A DNA stretch of 64,000 nucleotides. Source: MH13 sp042140245. Lineage in GTDB: Bacteria; Pseudomonadota; Alphaproteobacteria; Rhizobiales; MH13. The notes under the pieces were generated by a model, which searched no databases, had not been told where the DNA came from, and saw nothing but the letters and a program-made list of their open reading frames with translations. A program made the translations under genes and the position numbers. The DNA lies in NCBI RefSeq assembly GCF_042140245.1, contig NZ_CP159483.1:1426001-1490000 (forward strand). The letters run 5' to 3'. Positions 16,957-25,155 of this stretch are shown here, piece by piece (position 1 is the first letter of the stretch; every line of letters starts with the position of its first letter).

Positions 16957-17310
16957 TTAGCCCAGGCAACTCATGCCGGCATTGATCATTTGATTGCGCA
17001 CCAGCTCGGCGTCTTCGTTCGTGAAGTCATCTAGCGATTGCACCAGGGTTTCGTCTTCGGTGAGCAGTGCCAGCAAGAAGGTTTGTTGATCGCTTGTCAG
17101 CGTCGACGTCGCGTCGTCCTCAATGCAGGCGCAGACGGTTTCGCTCTCATCCATCGCTTGCATGCAAGCTGCTGTGATCTCGCCGGACATCGGTCCCGTT
17201 TGCGCCGAAGCCGGAGATAGGGTGTTGGCCAGCAAGATGGCGGCAAAGGTGCAAACCCATTTTCTGAGGTTCGCTCCGTTCCGTTCGTGCCGAACGACCA
17301 CTGCGCTCAT
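16957..17310 (-). CDS. Small exported four-cysteine protein inside the sdh operon
   Basis: This 117-residue protein sits between sdhA and sdhB. It has an N-terminal signal peptide (basic start to about residue 17, hydrophobic stretch, cleavage near ASA-QT) and a mature part of about 80 acidic residues with four cysteines: one in AAC, two in VCAC, one in SCLG near the end. The ATG is only three bases after the sdhA stop and GAGGG lies in the end of sdhA, so the gene looks translated with the operon. No family is recognised. The location suggests a periplasmic role tied to respiration, but that is inference. Confidence 0.85.
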   Translation of the reverse strand: MSAVVVRHERNGANLRKWVCTFAAILLANTLSPASAQTGPMSGEITAACMQAMDESETVCACIEDDATSTLTSDQQTFLLALLTEDETLVQSLDDFTNEDAELVRNQMINAGMSCLG

Positions 17311-17313
17311 GAG

Positions 17314-19140
17314 TTAGTACACCCTCGCCTTGGGCTCGATATACGCGATGTCGTTGGACATGGTGTAGGTGTGCACCGGACGGTCATCCAGCTTCACCTG
17401 CTTCTCGTCCACATCGACGAAGGCCAGCGTGTGCTTCATCCAATCCTTGTCATCACGCTCGGAGAAATCCTCGCGCGCATGGGCCCCACGGCTTTCTTTA
17501 CGGTTGGCCGCTGATGTCACCGTCACGACAGCCTGGGAGATGAGGTTCTCATATTCCAGCGTCTCGATAAGATCGGTGTTCCAGATCAGCGAGCGATCAG
17601 TGGTTTTGATGTCGTCGGAGGCTGACCAGGTTTGGTTGATCAGCTTCACACCTTCTTCGAGCACCTCACCGGTGCGGAACACCGCGCAATTGTTCTGCAT
17701 CACGCGCTGCATTTCCAGACGCAGATCAGCGGTGGAGCGAGCGCCATCGGCATAGCGTGCTGCATCGAGACGCGAAAGAGACATCTCGGCGCTGTCGGCG
17801 GGCAGCTCGGGGTGCTTTTCGCCGCTGGAAAGCTGCTCAGCGCAGCGCGCACCAGCAGCGCGGCCAAACACCACCAGATCGATCAGCGAGTTGGAACCCA
17901 GACGGTTGGCACCATGCACGGAAACGCACGCCGCCTCGCCAATGGCCATCAGGCCGGGCACCACGGTGTCGGCGTCGCCGCCTACTTTGGTGAGCACCTC
18001 GCCATGATAGTTGGTTGGAATGCCGCCCATATTGTAGTGAACCGTCGGCAGCACCGGGATCGGTTCTTTGGTGACGTCCACACCGGCAAAAATGCGCGCT
18101 GACTCTGAAATGCCGGGCAGGCGCTCGTGCAGAATGTCTGGGTCCAGATGGTCCAGATGCAGGAAGATGTGATCGCCGTTTTTGCCGACGCCACGCCCCT
18201 CGCGGATCTCCATGGTCATGGAGCGGGAGACAACATCGCGAGAGGCAAGGTCTTTGGCCGACGGTGCATAGCGCTCCATGAAGCGCTCACCTTCAGAGTT
18301 CACCAGATAGCCGCCTTCGCCGCGCGCGCCTTCGGTAATCAGACAGCCGGCGCCGTAAATCCCGGTCGGGTGGAACTGCACGAACTCCATGTCCTGCAAA
18401 GGCAGGCCAGCACGCAGTACCATGGCGTTGCCATCACCGGTGCAGGTGTGGGCGGAGGTCGCCGAGAAGTAAGCGCGGCCATAACCGCCGGTGGCAAGCA
18501 CCGTTTTGTGAGCGCGGAAGCGGTGGATCGAACCATCTTCCATGCACATGGCAACCACGCCGCGGCAGGCGCCTTCGTCCATGATGAGATCGATGGCAAA
18601 ATACTCAATGAAGAACTCAGAGCTGTTCCGAAGCGCCTGACCGTAAAGCGTGTGCAGAATGGCGTGGCCAGTGCGGTCAGCCGCCGCGCAGGTGCGCTGG
18701 GCTGCTGGGCCTTCGCCATACTGTGTGGTCATACCACCGAACGGGCGCTGATAGATTTTGCCCTCTTCGGTGCGCGAGAAGGGTACGCCCCAATGCTCCA
18801 GCTCGTAGACGGCTTCGGGCGCATTCTTGCAGAGATACTCGATGGCGTCTTGGTCACCCAGCCAGTCGGACCCCTTCACGGTGTCGTACATGTGCCAGCG
18901 CCAGTCGTCCTGGCCCATGTTGCCGAGCGAGGCGGAGATGCCGCCCTGCGCTGCAACCGTGTGCGAGCGGGTGGGGAAAACCTTGGAAATGCAGGCGACC
19001 TTGAGGCCGGCCTGTGCAGCGCCGACGACAGCGCGAAGGCCCGCACCGCCTGCGCCAACGACCACCACATCATAGGTGTGATCGGTGATGGGATAGGCAT
19101 CACCATTCTTGGCCGGGGTGGCTGCTCCGTTTGATGCCAT
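17314..19140 (-). CDS. sdhA: Succinate dehydrogenase flavoprotein subunit
   Basis: SdhA oxidises succinate to fumarate with covalently bound FAD. The 608 residues have the N-terminal dinucleotide motif VVVVGAGGAGLRAVVGAAQAG, the SHTVAAQGG segment with the FAD-linking histidine, the substrate-region HPTGIYGAGCLITEGARGEGG, and the C-terminal domain with RKESRGAHAREDF. Length is typical. It starts 3 bp after sdhD and ends 3 bp before the small exported protein gene, so translation is closely linked. Confidence 0.98.
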   Translation of the reverse strand: MASNGAATPAKNGDAYPITDHTYDVVVVGAGGAGLRAVVGAAQAGLKVACISKVFPTRSHTVAAQGGISASLGNMGQDDWRWHMYDTVKGSDWLGDQDAIEYLCKNAPEAVYELEHWGVPFSRTEEGKIYQRPFGGMTTQYGEGPAAQRTCAAADRTGHAILHTLYGQALRNSSEFFIEYFAIDLIMDEGACRGVVAMCMEDGSIHRFRAHKTVLATGGYGRAYFSATSAHTCTGDGNAMVLRAGLPLQDMEFVQFHPTGIYGAGCLITEGARGEGGYLVNSEGERFMERYAPSAKDLASRDVVSRSMTMEIREGRGVGKNGDHIFLHLDHLDPDILHERLPGISESARIFAGVDVTKEPIPVLPTVHYNMGGIPTNYHGEVLTKVGGDADTVVPGLMAIGEAACVSVHGANRLGSNSLIDLVVFGRAAGARCAEQLSSGEKHPELPADSAEMSLSRLDAARYADGARSTADLRLEMQRVMQNNCAVFRTGEVLEEGVKLINQTWSASDDIKTTDRSLIWNTDLIETLEYENLISQAVVTVTSAANRKESRGAHAREDFSERDDKDWMKHTLAFVDVDEKQVKLDDRPVHTYTMSNDIAYIEPKARVY

Positions 19141-19143
19141 GGG

Positions 19144-19527
19144 TTAGCCTCCGAAGCTCATTTTCAAGATCGCGTAGATGGATGCTGCCGCGATCACGAT
19201 GGTGAAAAAGGTGTTGGCGAGAAGCGCCAGAATTTTGGTCAGCTCATTGTGCACATAGTCTTCGATAATGACCTGCATGCCCAGGCGCATATGAATCGCG
19301 CCAGAGATGATGACGAGTAGCATGATGATCGCCACGAGCGGTGAACCCATGGTGGCGACAAAGCTAGCATGGCTTGCATCCTGCAAGCCGATGACCATGA
19401 CCACGAAGAACAACAACAATGGCACATTGGCGAGCGCGGTGACGCGCTGACGCCAGAAATGATCGGTGCCTTCCTTGGCCGAGCCAAGGCCGCGGACGCG
19501 GGAGAGGGGGGTGCGCATATCTGCCAT
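19144..19527 (-). CDS. sdhD: Succinate dehydrogenase membrane anchor subunit
   Basis: This 127-residue protein has three transmembrane helices and, with SdhC, anchors the dehydrogenase and forms the quinone and heme b site. The N-terminus (MADMRTPLSRVRGLGSAKEG followed by HFWRQRVTALAN) and the HMRLGMQVIIEDYVH motif in the second half match alphaproteobacterial SdhD, including the histidine expected near heme. It lies 10 bp after sdhC and 3 bp before sdhA. Confidence 0.96.
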   Translation of the reverse strand: MADMRTPLSRVRGLGSAKEGTDHFWRQRVTALANVPLLLFFVVMVIGLQDASHASFVATMGSPLVAIIMLLVIISGAIHMRLGMQVIIEDYVHNELTKILALLANTFFTIVIAAASIYAILKMSFGG

Positions 19528-19537
19528 TGTGTCTCTC

Positions 19538-19936
19538 CTAGCGTACGGCGTAGCCGATGATCCAAAGGATCAACGTTAGAGAAAGGGAGCCCGCAAGCGT
19601 TGCACGCGCCAGCCAGTTGCGGCCTACCGCATCCAATCCGCGACCGGTATCCCAGATAAAGTGGCGCATACCGCCCAGCATGTGATGCATCAGAGCCCAG
19701 GTGAAGCCGAACAGCACAAGGCGCCCCAGCAATGAGCCGAACAGGTCCATCGCGGTGTTGTAGCTCTCAGCGCCCGCCGCTCCGGCCAGAAGCCAATAGA
19801 CCATGAGAATTGTGCCAACATAAAGCGCTGATCCGGTGATGCGATGCATGATCGACATCATCATCGTGAACAGCGGTCGGTACACTTGCAGGTGCGGAGA
19901 AAGCGGCCTGTTGGCCCGCGTATCAGTGTTTGCCAT
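19538..19936 (-). CDS. sdhC: Succinate dehydrogenase cytochrome b556 subunit
   Basis: The 132-residue SdhC has three transmembrane helices. It shows the family signature RPLSPHLQVYR followed by SIMHRITG, and HHMLGGMRHFIWD, which supplies the heme b histidine. It is the first gene of the sdh operon. About 195 bp upstream is the palindrome shared with the mdh promoter region. The roughly 290-bp space to the divergent nuclease gene presumably holds promoters for both directions; it also contains two CAAACGATnC copies about 20 bp apart. Confidence 0.97.
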   Translation of the reverse strand: MANTDTRANRPLSPHLQVYRPLFTMMMSIMHRITGSALYVGTILMVYWLLAGAAGAESYNTAMDLFGSLLGRLVLFGFTWALMHHMLGGMRHFIWDTGRGLDAVGRNWLARATLAGSLSLTLILWIIGYAVR

Positions 19937-20130
19937 GGCGCGTTGACGTCAAACCTGTTGGGTTGCTTGGAACCTGTTGAGTGAAGCTCCGCGTTGTTGA
20001 CCCCCGATGGCCCAGCGCACAGCCTGCAAATCGTCCGAATTGCAAAACCGGTTGTAGCGCCGATCCCTGAGTTGGTCGAGCCGACCAAGGTCGAAACTGA
20101 CCGGGGTTTTTCGTCGCGTTTGCATTACTC

Positions 20131-20144
20131 TTACGTAAACGTAA
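20131..20144. promoter_or_regulatory. Palindrome upstream of sdhC, matching the mdh site
   Basis: TTACGTAAACGTAA lies 195 bp before the sdhC start. It differs from the mdh palindrome (TTACGTATACGTAA) at one central base. Flanking ATTAC and TAAT extend the symmetry loosely. Its recurrence before two TCA operons supports a shared regulator, which is not identified in the window. Confidence 0.6.
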
Positions 20145-20225
20145 TATAAGCATCGTTTGGTTCGGCGTTTGTATCGTTTGACAGATGTTTGCTCTTTCTT
20201 GCCGAATCACGGCGACGATAGCTGC

Positions 20226-20786
20226 ATGGACCCTTTGATATCGTCATCGTCTGTTGCCTCATTGGATGCGCAGCGCCGTAGGAAACGTCGCCGCAACACC
20301 GATCGGTTGTTGGGTTGGGCGTTGCTTGGTTTTCTTGCTGGCGCCGCGTTGGTGTTTGCAGCTTTCAACAGAGATGAGGTGTTGCAAGTAGCCAGTACGT
20401 GGTTGGACACGGTGCAAGACTGGCAGGTGCCTGCTGATGCTGCCCATTTTGATGGATGGATCGGGGTCTGCCGAGACCGCGACACGCCAACCTGCGTGAT
20501 CGATGGAGACACCATTCGGCTTCACAATGAGCGGATCCGACTGGTTGGCATCGATGCGCCGGAGCTTTTTGATTCCGGCTGCGAAGCGGAGCGCGCTTTG
20601 GCGCTCAGAGCGCGTGACAGGCTCTCAGAACTTCTTTCTTCTGAGCCGTGGCGCGTTGTTCCGGATGGGACAGATCGGTTTGGTCGCACGTTGGCGAATG
20701 TGCGCTTGGAACGCGACTGGGCTGGTAGCGTGCTGGTGCGCGAGGGACTGGCGCAGTGGTACGAAAATGATTGGGACTGGTGCTAG
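20226..20786 (+). CDS. Membrane-anchored staphylococcal nuclease-like protein
   Basis: The 186 residues have a basic N-terminus (DAQRRRKRRRN), one transmembrane helix (about 29-47), a spacer, and a thermonuclease (SNase) domain: VIDGDTIRLHNERIRLVGIDAPE, then RFGRTLANVRLERDWAGSVLVREGLAQWY. The catalytic Arg/Asp/Glu pattern of the family looks present. It probably degrades nucleic acid on the periplasmic side of the membrane. The ATG is preferred to an in-frame TTG 23 codons upstream because the latter adds an uncharacteristic leader. It is divergent from sdhC. Confidence 0.85.
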   Translation: MDPLISSSSVASLDAQRRRKRRRNTDRLLGWALLGFLAGAALVFAAFNRDEVLQVASTWLDTVQDWQVPADAAHFDGWIGVCRDRDTPTCVIDGDTIRLHNERIRLVGIDAPELFDSGCEAERALALRARDRLSELLSSEPWRVVPDGTDRFGRTLANVRLERDWAGSVLVREGLAQWYENDWDWC

Positions 20787-20858
20787 AGCAGTGTGGAGGA
20801 TCGTTTGTGCTCCATGCGATAGACCCAACCTTCGTGCGTTGTTACCCCTGGAGTTTGC

Positions 20859-21296
20859 GTGATCGATATTGCCGCCTATGGCGTGATGTTCGCCTCAGCC
20901 TTTCTGGCGGCGACCGTTTTCCCCGCGCAATCAGAACTGGTCTTGATTGGCTTTCTCACCGCTGGGGAGCATTCGGTTGCCGGCATGCTCTTGGTGGCGA
21001 GCATCGGCAATGTGCTTGGCTCGGTGGTCAACTACTATCTGGGTGTTGGCCTCCAAAGCTTTCGAAGTCGGCGTTGGTTTCCGGCCAGCGAGGCCCAGCT
21101 GGCGCGGGCGCGGACCTTTTACCACCGTTGGGGTCGGTGGTCGCTCTTGCTGGCGTGGACACCTGTGATTGGTGACCCGCTGACGGTGATCGCCGGGGTC
21201 ATGCGCGAGCCGCTTTGGAGTTTTCTGGTGTTGGTGACCCTTTCAAAGGTGAGCCGTTATCTTGCGCTTGCGGCCATCACACTGCAGGTGGTGTGA
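20859..21296 (+). CDS. YqaA/DedA-like membrane protein
   Basis: This 145-residue VTT-domain (SNARE-associated/DedA-type) membrane protein resembles E. coli YqaA: FPAQSELVLIGFL, a conserved G-N-x-x-G-S motif (IGNVLGSVVNYYLG), then FYHRWGRWSLLLAWTPVIGDPLTVIAGVMR. About four membrane segments are expected. DedA relatives act in lipid scrambling and membrane homeostasis; the YqaA branch is poorly characterised. The GTG start has GGAG upstream. It follows the nuclease gene by 72 bp. Confidence 0.88.
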   Translation: MIDIAAYGVMFASAFLAATVFPAQSELVLIGFLTAGEHSVAGMLLVASIGNVLGSVVNYYLGVGLQSFRSRRWFPASEAQLARARTFYHRWGRWSLLLAWTPVIGDPLTVIAGVMREPLWSFLVLVTLSKVSRYLALAAITLQVV

Positions 21297-21323
21297 GGTT
21301 TGTCTGCCTGATCTTTTAGGGTC

Positions 21324-21390
21324 ATTCACCCCTAGGGTTGACTGATCGCATTGCTTGGAGTTATTCACCCGCATGGTTGAACGAACTGCA
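21324..21390. promoter_or_regulatory. Imperfect direct repeat over the arsR-type start, possible operator
   Basis: Two roughly 27-bp copies, both beginning ATTCACCC and containing GGTTGA and a final GCAT, lie 39 bp apart; the second overlaps the start codon. The first is also part of an AGGGT/ACCCT inverted repeat. ArsR-family proteins often repress their own promoters, so these may be operator halves. The copies are imperfect and the call is weak. Confidence 0.3.
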
Positions 21391-21720
21391 TCGGATACCT
21401 TAAGCGATGTTCTCAAAGCGGCGAGTGATCCAACACGTCGGGCCATTTTGACCCTTTTGGCGCAAAACGGCCCCATGCGGGTGACGGACATTCACCGCCA
21501 GTTCGATATGAGCCTCAACTCGATCTCCAAGCACATCAAAGTGCTTGAGCGGGCTGAGCTTGTTGTTCGCCGCACTGACTGGCGGGAGCATCTTATTGAG
21601 CTGCAAATGGGGCCGCTGTCGCGTGTGGATGATTGGTTCGCTGCCCTGCGCTCCATCTGGGATCTCCGGTTGGAAGCGCTTGACGAACTGATGACCCATG
21701 GAGCCAAAGACGATGACTGA
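21373..21720 (+). CDS. ArsR-family regulator paired with an SRPBCC protein
   Basis: The 115-residue winged-helix protein has the ArsR pattern: LKAASDPTRRAILTLLAQNGPMRVTDIH, then the recognition helix MSLNSISKHIKVLERAELV and a wing. It lacks the CxC metal site of arsenic or cadmium sensors, so it belongs to the non-metal group typically encoded with an AHSA1/SRPBCC partner. The ATG is used although GGAG is 12 bases upstream; a TTG six codons earlier is an alternative. The stop overlaps the next start (ATGACTGA), so the pair is translationally coupled. Confidence 0.9.
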   Translation: MVERTASDTLSDVLKAASDPTRRAILTLLAQNGPMRVTDIHRQFDMSLNSISKHIKVLERAELVVRRTDWREHLIELQMGPLSRVDDWFAALRSIWDLRLEALDELMTHGAKDDD

Positions 21721-22135
21721 CCTGACCCTTACCGTCGAACGCACGATCAACGCTTCGCAGCAAGACGTTTTCAATGCCTGGTTGAACCCGGACATGCTGC
21801 GCAAATTCATGATGCCTGCGCCTGGTATGAGCGTTCCCGCCGCCTCCAGCGACCCCAAGGTTGGCGGGCGTTTTGATTTGGTGATGCAGGCGGGCGATGA
21901 CCAAATTCCTCATGCAGGCACCTACAAGGAAATCGATCCACACGAGCGCATCGTCTTCACTTGGGAGAGCCCGTTTTCGGTGGACGACAGCATGGTGACG
22001 CTGATCTTCGCTCCCAAGGATGGCCGCACGCACGTCACGCTGACCCATGTGCGGTTTGCCGATGAGCAAGCGCGCGACAATCATCAGGGCGGGTGGACTG
22101 GTATCTTGGAGGCGTTGGGCATGCAGTTCAGCTAG
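21713..22135 (+). CDS. SRPBCC/AHSA1-domain protein
   Basis: The 140 residues form a single START-like hydrophobic-cavity domain of the AHSA1 type: LTVERTINASQQDVFNAWLN at the start, a central PHAGTYKEIDPHERIVFTWE, and the closing helix GGWTGILEALGMQF. Such proteins usually bind small hydrophobic ligands. The start overlaps the upstream regulator's stop and has GGAG nine bases before it. Paired ArsR-SRPBCC genes are common, and the SRPBCC protein is often suspected of handling the effector; this is unproven here. Confidence 0.9.
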   Translation: MTDLTLTVERTINASQQDVFNAWLNPDMLRKFMMPAPGMSVPAASSDPKVGGRFDLVMQAGDDQIPHAGTYKEIDPHERIVFTWESPFSVDDSMVTLIFAPKDGRTHVTLTHVRFADEQARDNHQGGWTGILEALGMQFS

Positions 22136-22361
22136 GAGAGGCTATCTCTCTGTTTGTTGCGGGCATGGACTTGTTAAGCGGGAAACCAAGTAAGGCGACG
22201 CTGATCGATGGCCCGGTCAACGGGTGGTTGGCGGCACTGTGATGCGAGTGGTGCAAAGTATTCTCTAGGCGTCTCATTGTGCTCGACCGATGACCGGTTC
22301 GTCAGCTTGGACAGTATGTCAGACCTGAAGGGAAAGACTGTTCGGTGCGATGTCGATTGCG

Positions 22362-24518
22362 TCAGATCGGGAGCAGAAAGTGCTTCACAAAGCGGATGAT
22401 GCCGGTGGTCGTTCCGCCCTCGCGGGTCGGCGAGGTGTCTCGCAAATAGTGCCCGGCCTTGTCCCAGCACAAATTGTAGCTGCTCAAAAACGTGTTGCGG
22501 ATGTCGAGCTTGGCATCGACGAAGAAGCGGATGGGCGCCGTCCAGGCGACAAGCAAGGCTGGGTCGAAGGGGCGATTGCCGGATCGTTCCGCGCTGGTCA
22601 CCGGCTTGGCTTTGGTTTTGAAGTAAAGTGTTCCCGGGCCTTTGGCATAGTAGTGGAAGATGCGGCCGAAATAGAGGGTTGTTACGCTCATCGATGCCAG
22701 CCGACCGAAGTCAACGGTGTCGGAAAACCCGACCAGGTCAGGGAAGCGGAAGAATACCCGCTCGCCAGGTTTCAATGTCCACTCGATCAACTGGTTGGGC
22801 GCCTCGACGTTGAGCTTCACCGAATGGTCGGTTCGCGCCGTGCGTTTGCCGGGCACGTGTAGGAACGAGAACCGGCGTGACAGCAGCCGAGTGATGAGAA
22901 AGCGCAGACCCAGCACAAAACTGCGCGCTTTCTTCGGTCCTGAGATTTGGACACTGCCATAGGCATAGAACCGATCATCCCGGACATCCTTGCGCACCAG
23001 GATCTCAGTTTTCTTCACCTTCAAGGTGCCTTGGCCCGACTTGGATGGATCTTCGGTAAAGTGTGCGGACATGCTGTGTTTGCCTGCGGGATCAAACAGC
23101 ACCCGTGCAAACACCATGAGGAAGGTCTTCAGCAGAAGGATGCCGCTGTAGAGCAAAAGCAAGTAAGATGCGAAGCGATAGATCGCGAACGCGCCGCTGT
23201 TGGCGGTTTGGGTTGTGCGTTTGGCTTGGTCCAGACGGTGTGTGACCGCTGCTTTTGCCGCTGCCTCATAGCCCTCAACGTCGCCTTCAAACTCTGTTGC
23301 TAGGGCGTTCAACTCTTGGTCGAGATCACGGATCGCGGCGGTTCGTGACTTTTGGTACGACGCGTTGGCCATGGAGCGAAGCCCATTGCCAATAGGACAG
23401 ACCACGATGTCCCAGCCGCAGCGCTTGTGGCGTGTGCCTGGCAGGCGCCCGGCTGTTGTCTCTTCAATGCGCCCAACGATGGCATCGGGCGCGTTGTCGG
23501 TGGCTTGGTTTGATGCGCGAACAGCCTCATTGATTGCTTGGTTGAGCTGGTTCTCCATTTGCGCGTATTGCGCGTCCAGATAGCTCTGCAGCGTGCTTTC
23601 AAGCGTGGCATGGCCACGCGGTATACAACGCTGCTCAATCTGCGTCCCGGAGCTTGTGAGGATCGCCACTTCGACTACGAAGTCCGGCTCAAGTTGACAC
23701 ATGAGCGCGTTTTCAGCGCGGCCAGCCAAAAACGAATAGACAAAGGTCATCACAATGAACACCGCGAGCACTGGCCACCACAGCCCAACGGTCGGCTTGA
23801 AGGTCTCCCAAATGCGCTTGCCGCCAAGGGCTTTGGCCATGGTGCGGTTGTCACGGTAGGCCATGAAGATCAATCGCATCAGCGCGATGGAAAAAACGAA
23901 CACGGCCACCTTGCCCAGGGATGGTGCATAGCCATTCAAGACCTGACCGAACAACGTCACCGGCTCGCCAGGCCATGGGGTGTCGATCGGCACGGTTGCG
24001 AGCCAATAGGTTTCAGTGACGCTGTAGATGGTGGCATCAACAAGAAGCAGTGCGACAAAGGCCAAGAACGACGTTGATAGGATGCGTCCGAAGCTGACGA
24101 ACAGCAGCATCATGATCGTGCAGAGCGCAACGTGGGCATAATAGAGTGGCAGGTAGATGAAGTCGGCAGCACTGTTGTCGCTGAACAGGAACACAAAACA
24201 GCTCAGCGCCAATGATACGGTGGCCAGAGCAAAGACCCGCGAACGAAGTCTCCATGCGAGCCAGACCGCTAATGCGGTGCAAACGGTGTAAAGGCCCAGC
24301 GGTTCAGCGATGAGGCTGCGTTGCTCAGCCAGCAGATAAGTGGCGCTGTCGGACAAGCCGAGCCATCCCAAAATGGGGTGGGAGTTGGTGCCCGTGATGA
24401 TGGGGATCCAGGATAAGAACGTTAGAAACCAGGCGAGTTCAGTGAGCTTTTCTTGGGAAGCATCGCCCAAAGCTGAGCGGCTTTGTACGGAGGCCTTGGC
24501 TGATGCTGCCTGTTGCAT
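22362..24518 (-). CDS. Unrecognised 718-residue multi-domain membrane protein
   Basis: No family is recognised with confidence. The N-terminal third (about 25-270) holds about seven hydrophobic segments. A soluble middle follows (about 275-450) with cysteines in MCQLEPD, QRCIPRG, KRCGWDIVVCPIG and a helical, Gln/Ala-rich stretch that may form coiled coil. Another membrane segment lies near 455-485. The C-terminal 220 residues look beta-rich, with LKPGERVFFRFPDLVGFSD and YYAKGPGTLYFKT, a pattern that recalls AIM24-type proteins (tentative). It stands alone with ordinary codon use. It ends convergently with the SRPBCC gene. Confidence 0.85.
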   Translation of the reverse strand: MQQAASAKASVQSRSALGDASQEKLTELAWFLTFLSWIPIITGTNSHPILGWLGLSDSATYLLAEQRSLIAEPLGLYTVCTALAVWLAWRLRSRVFALATVSLALSCFVFLFSDNSAADFIYLPLYYAHVALCTIMMLLFVSFGRILSTSFLAFVALLLVDATIYSVTETYWLATVPIDTPWPGEPVTLFGQVLNGYAPSLGKVAVFVFSIALMRLIFMAYRDNRTMAKALGGKRIWETFKPTVGLWWPVLAVFIVMTFVYSFLAGRAENALMCQLEPDFVVEVAILTSSGTQIEQRCIPRGHATLESTLQSYLDAQYAQMENQLNQAINEAVRASNQATDNAPDAIVGRIEETTAGRLPGTRHKRCGWDIVVCPIGNGLRSMANASYQKSRTAAIRDLDQELNALATEFEGDVEGYEAAAKAAVTHRLDQAKRTTQTANSGAFAIYRFASYLLLLYSGILLLKTFLMVFARVLFDPAGKHSMSAHFTEDPSKSGQGTLKVKKTEILVRKDVRDDRFYAYGSVQISGPKKARSFVLGLRFLITRLLSRRFSFLHVPGKRTARTDHSVKLNVEAPNQLIEWTLKPGERVFFRFPDLVGFSDTVDFGRLASMSVTTLYFGRIFHYYAKGPGTLYFKTKAKPVTSAERSGNRPFDPALLVAWTAPIRFFVDAKLDIRNTFLSSYNLCWDKAGHYLRDTSPTREGGTTTGIIRFVKHFLLPI

Positions 24519-24681
24519 ACTTTATGCCTTTGCGGTGGGCTCAGTGGCAGATTGGTGCATCGTGCGCTTTGACCATCTGTTTTGGATCGCCCGGGCGATG
24601 GGCAAAGGTTAGCTTTGTCTCGAGAACGCGCAACTCTTTTTCTGAGCTCCGAAGTATTGCGAGCATCTGTGTGGTCACAAC

Positions 24682-24708
24682 AAAAAAAGCCCGGCTGATG
24701 AGCCGGGC
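24682..24708 (-). terminator. Rho-independent terminator of the atp operon
   Basis: Read on the minus strand, GCCCGGCT and AGCCGGGC arms with a four-base loop are followed by seven Ts, about 30 bp after the atpC stop. This is a strong intrinsic terminator. Confidence 0.9.
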
Positions 24709-24738
24709 TTTGATATCTTTGAGCAGGAACAGTGAGCT

Positions 24739-25137
24739 TTAGAGAACGGCTTTCACTTCTTCCAACTGGGCCAGCTTGGTTTCAGCAGCCGTTTTGGCCG
24801 CATCGTCTTTGGCGTCTGCGGCATCTTCACGGGCATCCTGGATGGCTTGATCCAGTGAGGCCATGTCCATATCGGCGACGCGCTGCGCTTCTTCCGCCAG
24901 AAGGGTCAGCCCTTCAGGATTGGCGTCGGCAAAACCGCCACGCACGAAGATACGGTCGGTCGAGCCATCCGCCATCGTCACTTCCAACACGCCAGGTTTC
25001 AGCGTGGAGAGAAACGGTGCATGGTTGGCAAGCACGGTGAACTGACCTTCAGCACCAGGCACAACAACCTGGGTTGCTTCACCGGTCACCAATTGGCGTT
25101 CCGGTGAAACCAGTTCAAAGGGAAAGGCGTCTGCCAT
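24739..25137 (-). CDS. atpC: ATP synthase F1 epsilon subunit
   Basis: The 132-residue epsilon subunit couples the central stalk to the c-ring and restrains ATP hydrolysis. It begins with the beta-sandwich FPFELVSPERQLVTGEATQVVVPGAEG, followed by NHAPFLSTLKPG and a C-terminal helical part rich in Ala/Asp. It is the last gene of atpHAGDC, 18 bp after atpD, and is followed by a strong terminator. Confidence 0.97.
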   Translation of the reverse strand: MADAFPFELVSPERQLVTGEATQVVVPGAEGQFTVLANHAPFLSTLKPGVLEVTMADGSTDRIFVRGGFADANPEGLTLLAEEAQRVADMDMASLDQAIQDAREDAADAKDDAAKTAAETKLAQLEEVKAVL

Positions 25138-25155
25138 TGCGGTGCGCTTTCTCGG

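Noticed and set aside
18127..19134. A 335-codon open frame opposite sdhA
   Set aside because: Antisense shadow of sdhA with no family features.
21373..21720. The ArsR-family regulator as controller of aqpS-arsH
   Set aside because: It lies 20 kb away, lacks a metal-binding CxC motif, and is coupled to an SRPBCC gene of a different class.
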